This document shows, one piece after another, positions 35,595 to 46,000 of a DNA stretch of 47,986 nt (position 1 is the stretch's first letter; each line of letters opens with the position of its first letter). Source of the DNA: Bacteroidales bacterium. Lineage in GTDB: Bacteria > Bacteroidota > Bacteroidia > Bacteroidales > AUK083. Both the position numbers and the translations under genes were made by a program. Where the stretch lies: the NCBI GenBank assembly GCA_021158345.1, contig JAGGUV010000064.1, positions 1 through 47,986 on the forward strand, read 5' to 3'. The notes under the pieces were generated by a model. The model did not search any database. It worked only from the letters and a program-made list of their open reading frames with translations, and was not told the DNA's origin.

Positions 35595-37148
35595 ATGAGA
35601 AAAATAAATATTCTATGGGTTGATGATGAGATTGATTTACTAAAGCCTCATATTCTATTCTTGGAAAACAAAGGATATAATGTTTTTACTTCAAATAATG
35701 GAAACGAAGCATTGGATATTTTAAAAACAAATCCTTTTGATATAGTATTTTTAGATGAACAAATGCCTGGTATCTCCGGTATTGAGACATTAGGTTTTAT
35801 TAAAAGTGCTCATCCAAACATACCTGTGATAATGATCACAAAAAGTGAAGAAGAAAAAATTATGGAAGATGCAATAGGGTCAAACATTTCCGATTATTTA
35901 ATTAAACCTGTCAACCCTAACCAAATACTGCTCTGTCTAAAAAAGAATCTTGAAAATAAAAAATTGATAAGCGAGAAAACAGCTTTTGACTATCAGCAGG
36001 AATTTAGAGGTATTGGATTAAAACTATCAGAAAATCTTAACACAGAACAATGGATAGAAATATATAAAAAGCTGGTTTATTGGGAGCTTGAGCTTGAAAA
36101 ATCAAATGATAGCGGTATGATTGAAGTTCTTAAACTTCAAAAAGAAGAGGCTAATAATGCTTTCTCAAAATTTATAGAAAAAAATTATTTTAAATGGCTT
36201 CACAATATGTCTGATGACATTCCAATAATGTCGCATACATTAGTTAAGAAAAAATTATTTCCTTTATTAAAAACTAACAAGCCTGTTTTTTTTCTCGTTA
36301 TTGACAATTTCAGATACGACCAATGGAAGACATTTCAACCTGTACTTGAAGAATATTTCAGAGTTGTTAAAGATGAAATTTATTATAGCATTTTACCTAC
36401 TACAACCCAATATGCAAGAAATGCTTTATTTGCAGGATTAATGCCTTCTGAGATAGAAAAAAAATATCCTAAATACTGGGTAAACGAAACTGATAACAAA
36501 GGAAGAAATCAATATGAAGACGAATTGTTTTCCGAACTCTTAAAACGCTTTGGAATAAATATAAAACACTCTTATAATAAAGTAACAAATTTAAATGTTG
36601 GCAAAAAACTTGTAGATACCTTGCCCAATCTTTTAAAAAACAAACTAAATATTATTGTTTATAATTTTATCGACATGTTGTCGCATGCCAGAACAGAAAT
36701 GGAAATAATCCGCGAACTTGCTAATGATGAATCTGCTTATCGCTCCTTAACATTTTCATGGTTTGAGCATTCTCATCTTTTTCAAATTATTAAGTTTATT
36801 TCCGAAAACAATGCTGAACTTATTATAACCACTGACCACGGCTCAATAAGAACATATTATCCAGTAAAGGTTGTCGGAGACAAATCCACTAATACTAATT
36901 TAAGATATAAAATTGGTAAAAGCTTAAATTACAACAAAAAAGAAGTTTTTGAAGTTGTCAACCCTGATGATGCTTATTTACCCAAAAATTTTGTCAGTGC
37001 TAAATATATCTTTGCTAAAAAAAATAACTTCTTTGCATATCCAAATAATTATAACTATTACGTTAATTATTACAAAAATACTTTTCAACATGGGGGAATA
37101 TCTTTAGAAGAAATGCTAATACCTATTATTCATCTTAAAGCCAAATAA
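35595..37148 (+). CDS. porX: Response regulator with PglZ domain, PorX of type IX secretion
   Basis: This 517-residue protein begins with a CheY-like receiver (1-120, phospho-acceptor D54 in VFLDEQMPG). A helical linker follows, then a PglZ/alkaline-phosphatase-superfamily domain (about 200-517) with FLVIDNFRYDQW, the ILPTTTQYAR nucleophile region near 270, TTDHGSIR and the C-terminal FQHGGISLEEMLIPIIHL. This layout is PorX, which with PorY and SigP regulates T9SS in Porphyromonas and acts in gliding in relatives. The family has been reported to have zinc-dependent phosphodiesterase activity. Its presence fits the T9SS-type cargo protein encoded at 43061. It is followed at 6 bases by tsaE. 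Confidence 0.95.
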   Translation: MRKINILWVDDEIDLLKPHILFLENKGYNVFTSNNGNEALDILKTNPFDIVFLDEQMPGISGIETLGFIKSAHPNIPVIMITKSEEEKIMEDAIGSNISDYLIKPVNPNQILLCLKKNLENKKLISEKTAFDYQQEFRGIGLKLSENLNTEQWIEIYKKLVYWELELEKSNDSGMIEVLKLQKEEANNAFSKFIEKNYFKWLHNMSDDIPIMSHTLVKKKLFPLLKTNKPVFFLVIDNFRYDQWKTFQPVLEEYFRVVKDEIYYSILPTTTQYARNALFAGLMPSEIEKKYPKYWVNETDNKGRNQYEDELFSELLKRFGINIKHSYNKVTNLNVGKKLVDTLPNLLKNKLNIIVYNFIDMLSHARTEMEIIRELANDESAYRSLTFSWFEHSHLFQIIKFISENNAELIITTDHGSIRTYYPVKVVGDKSTNTNLRYKIGKSLNYNKKEVFEVVNPDDAYLPKNFVSAKYIFAKKNNFFAYPNNYNYYVNYYKNTFQHGGISLEEMLIPIIHLKAK

Positions 37149-37154
37149 TTATTT

Positions 37155-37580
37155 ATGACCCAAAATAAAATTATCTGTAAAGAAATTTCAGAACTTGAAG
37201 ACATTGCAAAAAAACTTTTAGCTGATTATCCAGACAGAAGAATATTTGCTTTTTATGGAAAAATGGGTGTAGGCAAAACAACATTCATTAAAGCTTTATG
37301 TAAAACATTGGGAGTTGTCAACATCACTAACAGCCCAAGCTATTCAATAGTAAATGAATATACAGGCAAAGAAGGCAACACTATTTATCATTTTGATTTT
37401 TACAGGATAAAAAATATTAATGAGGTTTTTGATATTGGATACGAAGATTATTTTTTTAGTAATAATTATTGTTTTATTGAATGGCCTGAAAAAATCAAAG
37501 ACTTATTACCTGATGACAGTATAAAAATTTATATCAAAGAAAACCCTTTAGATAACAGTAGAATAATAAAAATTCAATAA
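37155..37580 (+). CDS. tsaE: tRNA t6A synthesis ATPase TsaE
   Basis: This 141-residue P-loop ATPase has Walker A GKMGVGKT (35-42) and the family segments NSPSYSIVNEY and YHFDFYRI, then FIEWPEKI. With TsaB, TsaC and TsaD it makes N6-threonylcarbamoyladenosine at position 37 of ANN-decoding tRNAs. TsaE resets the complex by ATP hydrolysis. It is tightly linked to porX and followed by ald, a gene order often seen in Bacteroidetes. Confidence 0.96.
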   Translation: MTQNKIICKEISELEDIAKKLLADYPDRRIFAFYGKMGVGKTTFIKALCKTLGVVNITNSPSYSIVNEYTGKEGNTIYHFDFYRIKNINEVFDIGYEDYFFSNNYCFIEWPEKIKDLLPDDSIKIYIKENPLDNSRIIKIQ

Positions 37581-37618
37581 AATTATTTATTTTGCTTTAG
37601 TTTAATCAGGGAAATCAT

Positions 37619-37626
37619 TATCTTTG
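37619..37626 (+). promoter_or_regulatory. -7 element before ald
   Basis: TATCTTTG matches TAnnTTTG exactly, 24-31 bases upstream of the ald start. The -33 element is not clear at the ideal spacing. Confidence 0.42.
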
Positions 37627-37649
37627 AAAGAAATTTTAAAACTATTGCT

Positions 37650-38876
37650 ATGGATTTACATAAGGGCAAATTTATAAAATTTACAGATTCCAATAAATAT
37701 TTACCACAGGAAGAAATACTGGAAAAAAAAGGCAATAAAAACTCATTAACAATAGGAGTACCAAAAGAAATTTCTTTTCAGGAAAGCAGAATTGCTTTGG
37801 CACCTCAGGCTGCAGGACTTTTAGTTGCTAACGGACATAAAATCCTTATTGAAACAGGAGCAGGTAAAGCAGCTCATTTTCCTGACAAAGAATATTCAGA
37901 TGCCGGAGCTTTAATTGTTAGCACTTCGGATGAAATATATAAATCAGATATTATTCTGAAAATAGCACCTCCTACTTTTAATGAATTAAACCTTTTAAAA
38001 AACACTAAACAAACTATTTTCTCTTCACTTAATTTTGCAGGGCAAAACATTGATTTTTTTAAAAAATTAATGTTGAAAAAAACAACTGCTATTTCAATAG
38101 AAAACATTAAAGACAATTCAGACAGCTATCCTATCAGGCTTTCAATGAGCGAAATAGCCGGAACATCGGCAATTCTTATAGCAAGCGAATATTTAAGTAA
38201 TCCCAATTATGGGAAAGGAAGTCTTTTAGGAGGTTTCCCGGGTGTAACGCCAACAGAAATTGTTATTCTGGGTGCAGGTACTGTTGCTGAATTTGCAGCA
38301 CGTGCTGCTCTTGGCCTTGGTGCTGTTGTTAAAGTCTTTGATAATTCTATTTATAAACTTCGCAAAATACAAAATAATCTTAACTCAAGAATTTTTACAT
38401 CTATTTTTCAACCTACTGTTTTGCGAAAAGCTCTTAAAACTGCTGATGTTGCAATTGGTGCATTAAATATTGCTGAAGATAATTACCCTTTTATTGTCTC
38501 CGACGATATGGTGCAACAAATGAAATATGGTTCTGTTATTGTAGATGTTAGCATTGATCAAGGTGGTTGTTTTGAAACATCACATGTTACAACACATTCA
38601 AATCCTGTTTATAAAAAATATGACGTTACTCATTATTGCGTACCTAACATACCTTCAAGAGTGCCACATACAGCATCTTATGCTTTAAGCAACTTTTTTA
38701 CTCCTATAATCCTTGAAATAGGTGAAAAAGGTGGAGTTGGAAATTTTCTTAAATCTGATAAAGGCACAAGAAACGGATGTTATATTTATAATGGAACTCT
38801 TATAGATAAAAATATTAGTAACCGCTTTAATATACCTTATCAGGACATTGAATTATTAATGGCTGCATTTCATTAA
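37650..38876 (+). CDS. ald: Alanine dehydrogenase
   Basis: This 408-residue NAD-dependent enzyme interconverts L-alanine and pyruvate plus ammonia. The N-terminal catalytic domain contains VPKEISFQESRIALAPQAA and the lysine region ILKIAPPT. The Rossmann domain has VILGAGTVAEFAARAALGLG. The C-terminal part has VDVSIDQGGCFETSH and NIPSRVPHTASYALSNFF, as expected. A roughly 30-residue N-terminal extension is characteristic of Bacteroidetes forms. It may be read with porX and tsaE or from its own promoter. No obvious terminator follows in 38877-39060. Confidence 0.94.
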   Translation: MDLHKGKFIKFTDSNKYLPQEEILEKKGNKNSLTIGVPKEISFQESRIALAPQAAGLLVANGHKILIETGAGKAAHFPDKEYSDAGALIVSTSDEIYKSDIILKIAPPTFNELNLLKNTKQTIFSSLNFAGQNIDFFKKLMLKKTTAISIENIKDNSDSYPIRLSMSEIAGTSAILIASEYLSNPNYGKGSLLGGFPGVTPTEIVILGAGTVAEFAARAALGLGAVVKVFDNSIYKLRKIQNNLNSRIFTSIFQPTVLRKALKTADVAIGALNIAEDNYPFIVSDDMVQQMKYGSVIVDVSIDQGGCFETSHVTTHSNPVYKKYDVTHYCVPNIPSRVPHTASYALSNFFTPIILEIGEKGGVGNFLKSDKGTRNGCYIYNGTLIDKNISNRFNIPYQDIELLMAAFH

Positions 38877-39066
38877 AACAGGGTAGGGCTAAAATAAAAA
38901 TATAAAAAGAAAAAAAAGGTTGAAGCTAAAAATATTTAATAAATCTTTAATTAAATAAAACACCTTATCTATTAATATAATAGTAGAGTTTTGACATATC
39001 TTTTCGTTGTTAATAATTTTAGATAATCTTATGCGTTATTCTTAAAAATAATAAGAAGAATTTATA

Positions 39067-39074
39067 TATTTTTG
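39067..39074 (+). promoter_or_regulatory. -7 element before the PKD/FISUMP lipoprotein
   Basis: TATTTTTG, an exact TAnnTTTG, lies 41-48 bases before the start. The rest of 38877-39114 holds no other recognisable feature. Confidence 0.42.
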
Positions 39075-39114
39075 TTTTTTACAATATTTAATAATTATTT
39101 TAAATTTTTTTTCT

Positions 39115-40329
39115 ATGAAAATTATCTCAACCACATTCAAATCTCTTAAAAAAGAGTTAATTTCTTTATGCATTATAGCAGTCTTATCATTATTATTTTA
39201 TTCATGTAAAGACAATAATGGTTCAGACGATGATTCGCCAATAGCAATATTTACAGTTACTCCTGAATCAGGAAATCTTTCTACAATATTCGCTTTTGAT
39301 GCCTCAGGATGTACAGACAATAACGATAACACATCTTTATTACAAATAAGATGGGACTGGGAAAACGACGGAACCTGGGACACTGAATTTTCGAATACAA
39401 AAACTGCTAATCATCAATTTACAGAGGCAGGCACATACACTGTTAATATGGAAGTGAAAAATACTAAAAATAAAACAGATAGTTTTAGTTTAGACATTAT
39501 TGTTGACAATAACACACCACCTATTGCTGATTTCACTTTCACTCCTGAAAATGGCACTACTGCCACAGTTTTTACTTTCGATGCCTCATCTTCATCCGAC
39601 AATGAAGACAACACAGATGCACTTAAAGTAAGATGGGACTGGGAAAATGATGGAACATGGGACACTGATTTTTCTACTACAAAAACAGCCACACATCAAT
39701 TTAGCACTGCCGGTGATTACACTGTAAATATGGAAGTAAAAGACACTAAAGAAGTTGTATCTAATAAAACAGCTACAATAAATATTACTGAGGGAAATAT
39801 CACAGGGACATTTACAGATGATCGCGACCAACACATATACAAAACTGTTAAAATTGGCGACCAATGGTGGATGGCAGAAAATCTGAATTTCTATACAGGT
39901 GGTGGTTCATGGATTTATGATAATGATCCTGCTAATGAAGATAAATATGGCAGGATGTATAACTGGGCAACAGCAATGGTAGTATGTCCTGACGGCTGGC
40001 ATATTCCTACAGATGATGAATGGAAAACTTTAGAAATACATCTTGGCATGACACCTGAAGAGGCAAACAAATATAATTGGAGAGGCACAGACCAGGGAAC
40101 TCAACTTAAAGACCAAGGCAGTTCAGGTTTTGATGTTTTAATGGGCGGATACCGTTTTAAAGGCGGAGGCGGTTTTTTGAGCATTAACAAGAGCACATCT
40201 TTCTGGACTGCAACAGAATCAGGAAATTATGAAGCATGGATTCGAAGCTTCGATTCTGACAAAGACAATGTTTACAGATTTACAAAGGATAAAGGCTACG
40301 GCTATTACATCAGATGTGTTAAAGACTAA
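39115..40329 (+). CDS. Lipoprotein with two PKD domains and a FISUMP (Fibrobacter paralogous) domain
   Basis: This protein has 404 residues. A type II signal peptide ends LLFYSC, with the lipidated cysteine near residue 31. Two PKD modules (about 40-133 and 134-227) are near copies of each other at protein and DNA level, with a 94-codon period. The C-terminal domain (about 235-404) is FISUMP: KIGDQWWMAENL, YGRMYNWATAM, CPDGWHIPTDDEW and the final GYYIRCVKD. PKD modules are surface or adhesion folds and FISUMP is a secreted-protein domain of unknown role. The protein likely sits in the outer membrane facing out. A 12-bp inverted repeat follows. Confidence 0.9.
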   Translation: MKIISTTFKSLKKELISLCIIAVLSLLFYSCKDNNGSDDDSPIAIFTVTPESGNLSTIFAFDASGCTDNNDNTSLLQIRWDWENDGTWDTEFSNTKTANHQFTEAGTYTVNMEVKNTKNKTDSFSLDIIVDNNTPPIADFTFTPENGTTATVFTFDASSSSDNEDNTDALKVRWDWENDGTWDTDFSTTKTATHQFSTAGDYTVNMEVKDTKEVVSNKTATINITEGNITGTFTDDRDQHIYKTVKIGDQWWMAENLNFYTGGGSWIYDNDPANEDKYGRMYNWATAMVVCPDGWHIPTDDEWKTLEIHLGMTPEEANKYNWRGTDQGTQLKDQGSSGFDVLMGGYRFKGGGGFLSINKSTSFWTATESGNYEAWIRSFDSDKDNVYRFTKDKGYGYYIRCVKD

Positions 40330-40364
40330 TCTTAACCTATCAATAAAAAATTTTAAATCATTGG

Positions 40365-40405
40365 TTTAATGAAAAGAGCTATTAATACACTTACTTTTCA
40401 TTAAA
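40365..40405 (+). terminator. Probable terminator after the lipoprotein
   Basis: TTTAATGAAAAG (40365-40376) and CTTTTCATTAAA (40394-40405) are perfect 12-bp inverted arms with a 17-base loop, followed by TATTTTTATT. The stem is AT-rich, so efficiency is uncertain. Confidence 0.55.
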
Positions 40406-40450
40406 TATTTTTATTATTTTCAGATACATTAATATTTGTATTTTTGTTTT

Positions 40451-41527
40451 ATGAATAAAATTGATAAAATTTTTATTGACGGAAATTTTTATAGAAATCT
40501 TGAAAACTTTTTAAATGAAAAGTTTCAAAATTCTAAATTTTTTATTTTAGTCGATGAAAATACAATTAAAAAATGTCTTCCCGAATTAATATTCAATATT
40601 CCTTTGCTTAACAACGCTGAAATAATAGAAATAGAAAGCGGAGAAGAAAACAAAACTCTTGAAACCTGTGTTCAGATATGGGAATTTTTATCTGAAATGA
40701 AAGCAGACAGAAACTCAATTTTAATAAATTTAGGCGGCGGTGTAATTAGCGATATGGGTGGTTTTATTGCTTGCTGTTTTAAAAGAGGCATAAAATTTAT
40801 TAACATTCCTACAACTCTTCTCGCACAGGTAGATGCTTCCATTGGCGGTAAACTCGGTGTTGACATTAATAATTTTAAAAATATTGTCGGTTTGTTTTCC
40901 TTTCCTGAAGCTGTTTTTATTAATACTGAATATTTGAAAACTCTCCCTGAAAAACAATTATTGTCAGGTTTTGCTGAAATTATTAAATATTCTTTAATTG
41001 ATGATGATGAAAATCTTTGGCAAATAGTGAATAGTATTTCATTAAAAAATATTATTATAGATATTACCCGAACTGAAATAATAAAAAAATCTATCAAAAT
41101 AAAGAACAAAATTGTTTCACAAGACCCAAAAGAAAAAAATCTAAGAAAAGTCTTAAATTTTGGTCATACAATAGGTCATGCTTTTGAAACATTTTCATTA
41201 TCACATACAAAAAATCATTTGCTTCATGGCGAGGCTGTGGCTATAGGTTTGATTTGTGAGTCGTATTTATCAAATATTTTTGCCGGACTAAATAATGATA
41301 ATCTTAATAAAATCGTCAAACTTATTTCTTCTGTTTACGATAATTATAAAATTGATGAAAAGGATTTTGACATTTTATTGGACATCATGACAAATGACAA
41401 AAAAAATATTGACGATAATATTAATTTTACTTTAATATCTTCGATTGGCAAGCCAATAATAAATCAAAATATTGAAAAAAAATATATTATTGACAGCCTG
41501 AAATATTATCAAAATATCATTGTTTAA
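40451..41527 (+). CDS. aroB: 3-dehydroquinate synthase
   Basis: This protein has 358 residues from the ATG at 40451; an upstream TTG at 40436 adds five unconvincing residues. It catalyses the second shikimate-pathway step, cyclising DAHP with NAD and zinc. The NAD-binding GGGVISDMGGF, the PTTLLAQVDASIGGK segment, KNIVGLFSFPEAV and the zinc-ligand histidines in LNFGHTIGHAFE and LLHGEAVAIG are present. Its TAA overlaps the aroA ATG by one base, so the two are translationally coupled. A TATTTTTG (40439-40446) so close to the ATG raises the possibility of a nearly leaderless mRNA. Confidence 0.96.
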   Translation: MNKIDKIFIDGNFYRNLENFLNEKFQNSKFFILVDENTIKKCLPELIFNIPLLNNAEIIEIESGEENKTLETCVQIWEFLSEMKADRNSILINLGGGVISDMGGFIACCFKRGIKFINIPTTLLAQVDASIGGKLGVDINNFKNIVGLFSFPEAVFINTEYLKTLPEKQLLSGFAEIIKYSLIDDDENLWQIVNSISLKNIIIDITRTEIIKKSIKIKNKIVSQDPKEKNLRKVLNFGHTIGHAFETFSLSHTKNHLLHGEAVAIGLICESYLSNIFAGLNNDNLNKIVKLISSVYDNYKIDEKDFDILLDIMTNDKKNIDDNINFTLISSIGKPIINQNIEKKYIIDSLKYYQNIIV

Positions 41528-42786
41528 TGCGAACTTTAAAAATTATAAAGCCTGATAAAAATCTAAAAGGGACAATTAATTTGCCTGCTTCAAAAAGCGA
41601 GACAAACAGATTAATGATAATAAAACATTTAAGCAATGAAAAAATATCTGTTGAAAATTTATCCGGTGCTGACGATATTAAAATTTTGTCACAAGCTTTA
41701 TCCAAAATAAATAATTCAAAAAATAATGATGATACAATCTGTAAGATTAATGTTTCTGACTCAGGCACAGCAATGCGTTTTCTTTGTGCTTTGCTTAGCG
41801 TCACTCCAGGCAAGTGGTTGCTTACAGGTTCCGAAAGAATGAAACAAAGACCTTTAAAACCTCTTGTTGATGCTTTAAAAATTCTAAATGCAGACATAAA
41901 TTATACTGAAAAAACAGGCTTCCCTCCTATCCTGATAAAAGGAAAAAAATTAAAAAATAATAAAACTGAAATACTCTCTAATGTCAGCAGCCAATATATC
42001 TCAGCATTATTATTAATAGCTCCTGCGTTAGACAACGGCTTAATCCTAAAATTAAAAGGCAAAATCATCTCAGAGTCATATATCAGTATGACTTTAAAAA
42101 TATTAGACACGTTTGGCATAAAAACTCAAAAAACTCAGGATGAAATAATAATTAAAAAACAAAATTACAAAGCTAAGACATATAAAATAGAATCGGACTG
42201 GACAGCCGCTTCATACTGGTTCGAGACGGCTTGCCTTGCCGATGATGTAAATTTATTTTTAAAAGGTCTGAAAAAAAAATCATTCCAGGGCGACAGTATC
42301 CTTGTTGAAATTTACAAAAATTTTGGAGTAAAATCTGTTTTTGAAAATAACGGCTTAAGATTGTTAAAAACAAATATTAAAAAACCTGATTTTTTTAATT
42401 TTAATTTTATTTCAAATCCCGACATTGCTCAAACCATAGCTGCTACTTGCATTGGCATGAATATTAATGCTGAACTCACAGGCTTAAATAATTTATACAT
42501 AAAAGAAACTAACAGACTATTAGCTTTAAAAAATGAATTCGATAAATTAAAATCTGAAACAGAAATTATCAATAATAAAAAATTCATTATAAAAAAATCA
42601 GAAAATACTGAAATAAAAAATATAATTTTTGACACTTATAACGACCATCGCATGGCAATGTGTCTGGCTCCCCTCGCTATTTGTTTTAACGAAATAAATA
42701 TTAATAATCCTGACGTAGTAAAAAAATCATACCCGAAATTTTGGGACGATCTCGAAAAAATAGGCTTTAAACTGACTATAAAATGA
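41527..42786 (+). CDS. aroA: 3-phosphoshikimate 1-carboxyvinyltransferase (EPSP synthase)
   Basis: This 419-residue enzyme performs the sixth shikimate step, joining phosphoenolpyruvate to shikimate-3-phosphate. Conserved segments are LPASKSETNRLMI (near 18-30), DSGTAMRFLCALL, GSERMKQRPLKPLVDAL and, toward the end, YNDHRMAMCLAPLA. It overlaps aroB by one base, forming a two-gene aromatic amino-acid unit. No terminator is evident, but a GC-rich repeat island follows within 50 bases. Confidence 0.96.
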   Translation: MRTLKIIKPDKNLKGTINLPASKSETNRLMIIKHLSNEKISVENLSGADDIKILSQALSKINNSKNNDDTICKINVSDSGTAMRFLCALLSVTPGKWLLTGSERMKQRPLKPLVDALKILNADINYTEKTGFPPILIKGKKLKNNKTEILSNVSSQYISALLLIAPALDNGLILKLKGKIISESYISMTLKILDTFGIKTQKTQDEIIIKKQNYKAKTYKIESDWTAASYWFETACLADDVNLFLKGLKKKSFQGDSILVEIYKNFGVKSVFENNGLRLLKTNIKKPDFFNFNFISNPDIAQTIAATCIGMNINAELTGLNNLYIKETNRLLALKNEFDKLKSETEIINNKKFIIKKSENTEIKNIIFDTYNDHRMAMCLAPLAICFNEININNPDVVKKSYPKFWDDLEKIGFKLTIK

Positions 42787-42810
42787 TTATATAAACACAA
42801 AATTTTGTAT

Positions 42811-42970
42811 CTCTACAATTAAACTACCCCGCCGCAAGCAGCAGGGTATCAAAATAAATGTTTTGTCTTTTCTATCGCCGCAAGCTGCGGGGAATTAAAC
42901 TCTACAATTTTCGCATCGTACTTCAATTGATTGGAGTAATCAGTGTAATCTGCGAAATCTGTGGATTAAA
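42811..42970. repeat. Intergenic repeat island: two GC-rich hairpins and 9-bp tandem repeats
   Basis: Two GC-rich units share CGCCGCAAGC (42830-42839 and 42876-42885) and sit beside shared CTACAATT/AATTAAAC flanks. The first can fold TACCC (42825-42829) on GGGTA (42844-42848). The second folds CCGCA on TGCGG (42878-42890). From about 42928, imperfect 9-base units TAATCAGTG, TAATCTGCG, AAATCTGTG run into GATTAA. In a genome this AT-rich the GC blocks stand out. Similar elements occur between genes in other Bacteroidetes, so this is probably a dispersed repeat. Confidence 0.65.
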
Positions 42971-43038
42971 CATATTTCAAAAAAAATAATTCTATTAATT
43001 TTTAGACAGAAAATTCAAGGTTATTATTCAAAAAATTA

Positions 43039-43046
43039 TAACTTTG
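43039..43046 (+). promoter_or_regulatory. -7 element before the T9SS cargo gene
   Basis: TAACTTTG matches TAnnTTTG exactly, with the predicted transcription start near 43051 and the ATG at 43061. A -33 TTG is not seen. Confidence 0.48.
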
Positions 43047-43060
43047 TAACGAATAAAACA

Positions 43061-46000
43061 ATGAATACATTCTCCATGAAAAAAATATTTATATTAATTT
43101 TATTATTAACGGGAATTTTATATGCTAAAGCACAGGTAGTTAGCATAAGCGGGCCTTCAGAGGCATGCAAAGGTGAAGAAATTACATTAACAGCAAATGG
43201 TGCTTTTAAACCCGATTTTATCTTACCAAAATGCGATAATGATACAGTATATGGTCCTTATAATATTGGTTTTGACTTTAATTTTTATGGAAAAAAGAAA
43301 ACTGAATTTTATATTGCAAATAATGGCTTTATTAGTTTCAGTCCTGGTCAACCTAAAGGATATGTTAAATACACATATCCTCAAATACCAACAACAAATC
43401 CCAATGTACCCAAAGATTGCATAATGGGACCATGGCAAAATTGGAACTATAAACCTAATTCTGAGACAGGTGTTATCAGCTATACAAATTTAGGCACTTC
43501 CCCTAATAAAAAACTTATTGTCAGTTGGTGCTCAATATTAATGGATACAGACACAACTCATGTAACTTTTCAAATTGTTTTGAATGAAAATGGTATTATT
43601 GAAAATCATATTGTAAAAAAATTAAAAGCCAAACCGTCAAGTTCTGTATGGTGTAAATATGGGTATCAAGGCGTACATAATTCTGGAGGTACCAAGGCAG
43701 CAGCCATTCATAATAATGAACAATGGGAAGATGTAGAAAGTTCATATAAATATACTTACTCAGGTGGAAATTATGAATGGGCAACTGAAGATTATTCGCC
43801 TGAACCTGTTACCACTGACGGTATTCAATGGTATAAGGACGGGGAACCTTTTGCAACCGGACAAAGTATTACTTTCACTGCTGATGAATTAGGCACTTCT
43901 ATTTATTCTTTTCAAGCAGATTTATGTTGTTGTGGTCATGTAACTGCTGCGGATTTTCCCTTGCTTGTAAAACCCATTCCAACAGCCGACTTTTCATTTG
44001 ATATTCCATGTTATCAGGTTGCCACTCATTTTACCGACTTGTCTTCTCCTGCTTCAGGAGGTTATAGTATCACAGGCTGGGACTGGGACTTTGGCGATGG
44101 AGGAACATCTACAGATCAAAACCCTGATTATATTTTTGTTAATCAGGGCGATCAAATAGTAAGGCTTGTTGTTACTCAGGATAATTTCTGCACTGACACA
44201 ATTTTCAAACATGTATGGGTAAGTCCTTTTCCTGATGATGCAGGTAATATTTCCGGACCTACTGATGTTTGTCAAAAAGAAACTCATTCATATTCTGTTC
44301 CTGAAATTGACAGCGCCGACTCTTATGTTTGGGAAATTCCTGCTGATATTACAATAGTTTCTCAAAACGAAAATGAAATAGAATTAAAATTTGAAGTTAC
44401 TTCTATGTCAGGAGTTATAAGTGTTTATGGTGTAAATGATTGTGGTAATGGCGAAGCATCATCATTAAGTATAAATGTTAATCCAATACCTCTGCCTGCT
44501 GGTGAAATAACAGGTGTATCTCCTGTTGTTAAAGGCCAAACAGGTGTTCCTTATTCTGTTGAGACAATACCATATGCCGATTCCTATGAATGGACAGTGC
44601 CCACAGGTGCAACTATTGCTTCAGGAGCAGGAACCAAAAGTATTACAGTTGATTTTTCTATGTCTGCTGTTAGTGGATACGTTACTGTAAAAGGCGTAAA
44701 CGATTGTGGTGATGGAAATAGCTCTTCATTTACTGTCGTAGTAGGAAACTTACCAGGACCTGCCGGTGATATTATTGGCTCTGACTCAGTTTGTATAAAT
44801 AATGATTTTATTTATGAAGTTGATGATATTATCCAAGCAGATACATATATCTGGACAGTACCAAGCGGAGCTAGTATTATTTCAGGTGAAAACACTAAAA
44901 AAATTACTGTTCATTTTAGCCCTTCTGCAATAAATGGTAAAATTACTGTAAAAGGTCATAACTCTTATGGCGTCGGAGAAAAATCTGAACTGAATATTTT
45001 TGTTAGCGACCTTCCCGAAGCAGCTGAGCCTATTCAAGGTAAAGATAAAGTTTGTAACGGTGATATCAGCGTTAATTATTATGTACCTGAAATTAACAGA
45101 GCCGAATATTATGACTGGACTTTACCTGCCGGTGTTAACATTATCAGTGGCGACAGCACTAATAATATCACTGTTAACATTTCTCTATCAGCAACATCCG
45201 GCGACATAATTGTTAAGGCTGTTAACTATTGTGGTAGTGGTGAAGAAGCAATACTTCCTTTGACTGTAAACCCATTACCTACAGCAAGTCTTTCAGGCAA
45301 TACTGAAATCTGCAAAAACGACACTGCTGTATTAGAAATAAATTTAACAGGAACTCCTCCATGGCAAGTAAAATATTCTGACGGTACTAATTCCAATACA
45401 ATTTCTAATATTAATGATTCGCCTTTGTATGTTAATGTAACACCTGATATTACTTCAACATATACAGTAGAAGAGGTAACAGACAATAACACATGCTCAA
45501 ACTCAGGGACAGGAAGTTTTACAGTTACTGTTCACGAATTACCAACAGCAAATCTTTCAGGCAACAACTCAATATGTTACGGCAGTACATCTTTATTGAC
45601 TGTTGAATTAACAGGTGCTTCACCTTGGGAGATAATATATTCGGATGGAGATACAAGCATCACAAAATCAAATATCACAAATTCTACTTATTCTTTCTCT
45701 GTAAAACCTGAAGCTACAACAACATATTATATTACTGATGTTTTAGATGCTAATCTATGTAAAAACACTGGAATAGGGACAGCCACAATTGAGGTAAATC
45801 CAATCCCTGTTGCAAGTATTCTTTCTGATTCTACTACTTGCTTAAACGCTACATTAACATTTCATGATAACTCAACAGTTGTAACAGGAAACATTAATTC
45901 ATGGTTTTGGAATTTTGATGAATCAGGAGCTACATCATATGACAAAAATCCTCAATATACTTTTGAAAGCACAGGATTACATAATATTTCACTTAGCGTA

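Noticed and set aside
40672-41109. Minus-strand open frame of 145 codons within aroB
   Set aside because: aroB has all its motifs across this stretch; the antisense frame shows no recognisable domain.
42811-42970. Possible CRISPR array
   Set aside because: There are only two GC-rich units with unequal flanks and a 9-base tandem run. There are no regular 25-40 base repeats with unique spacers and no cas gene.
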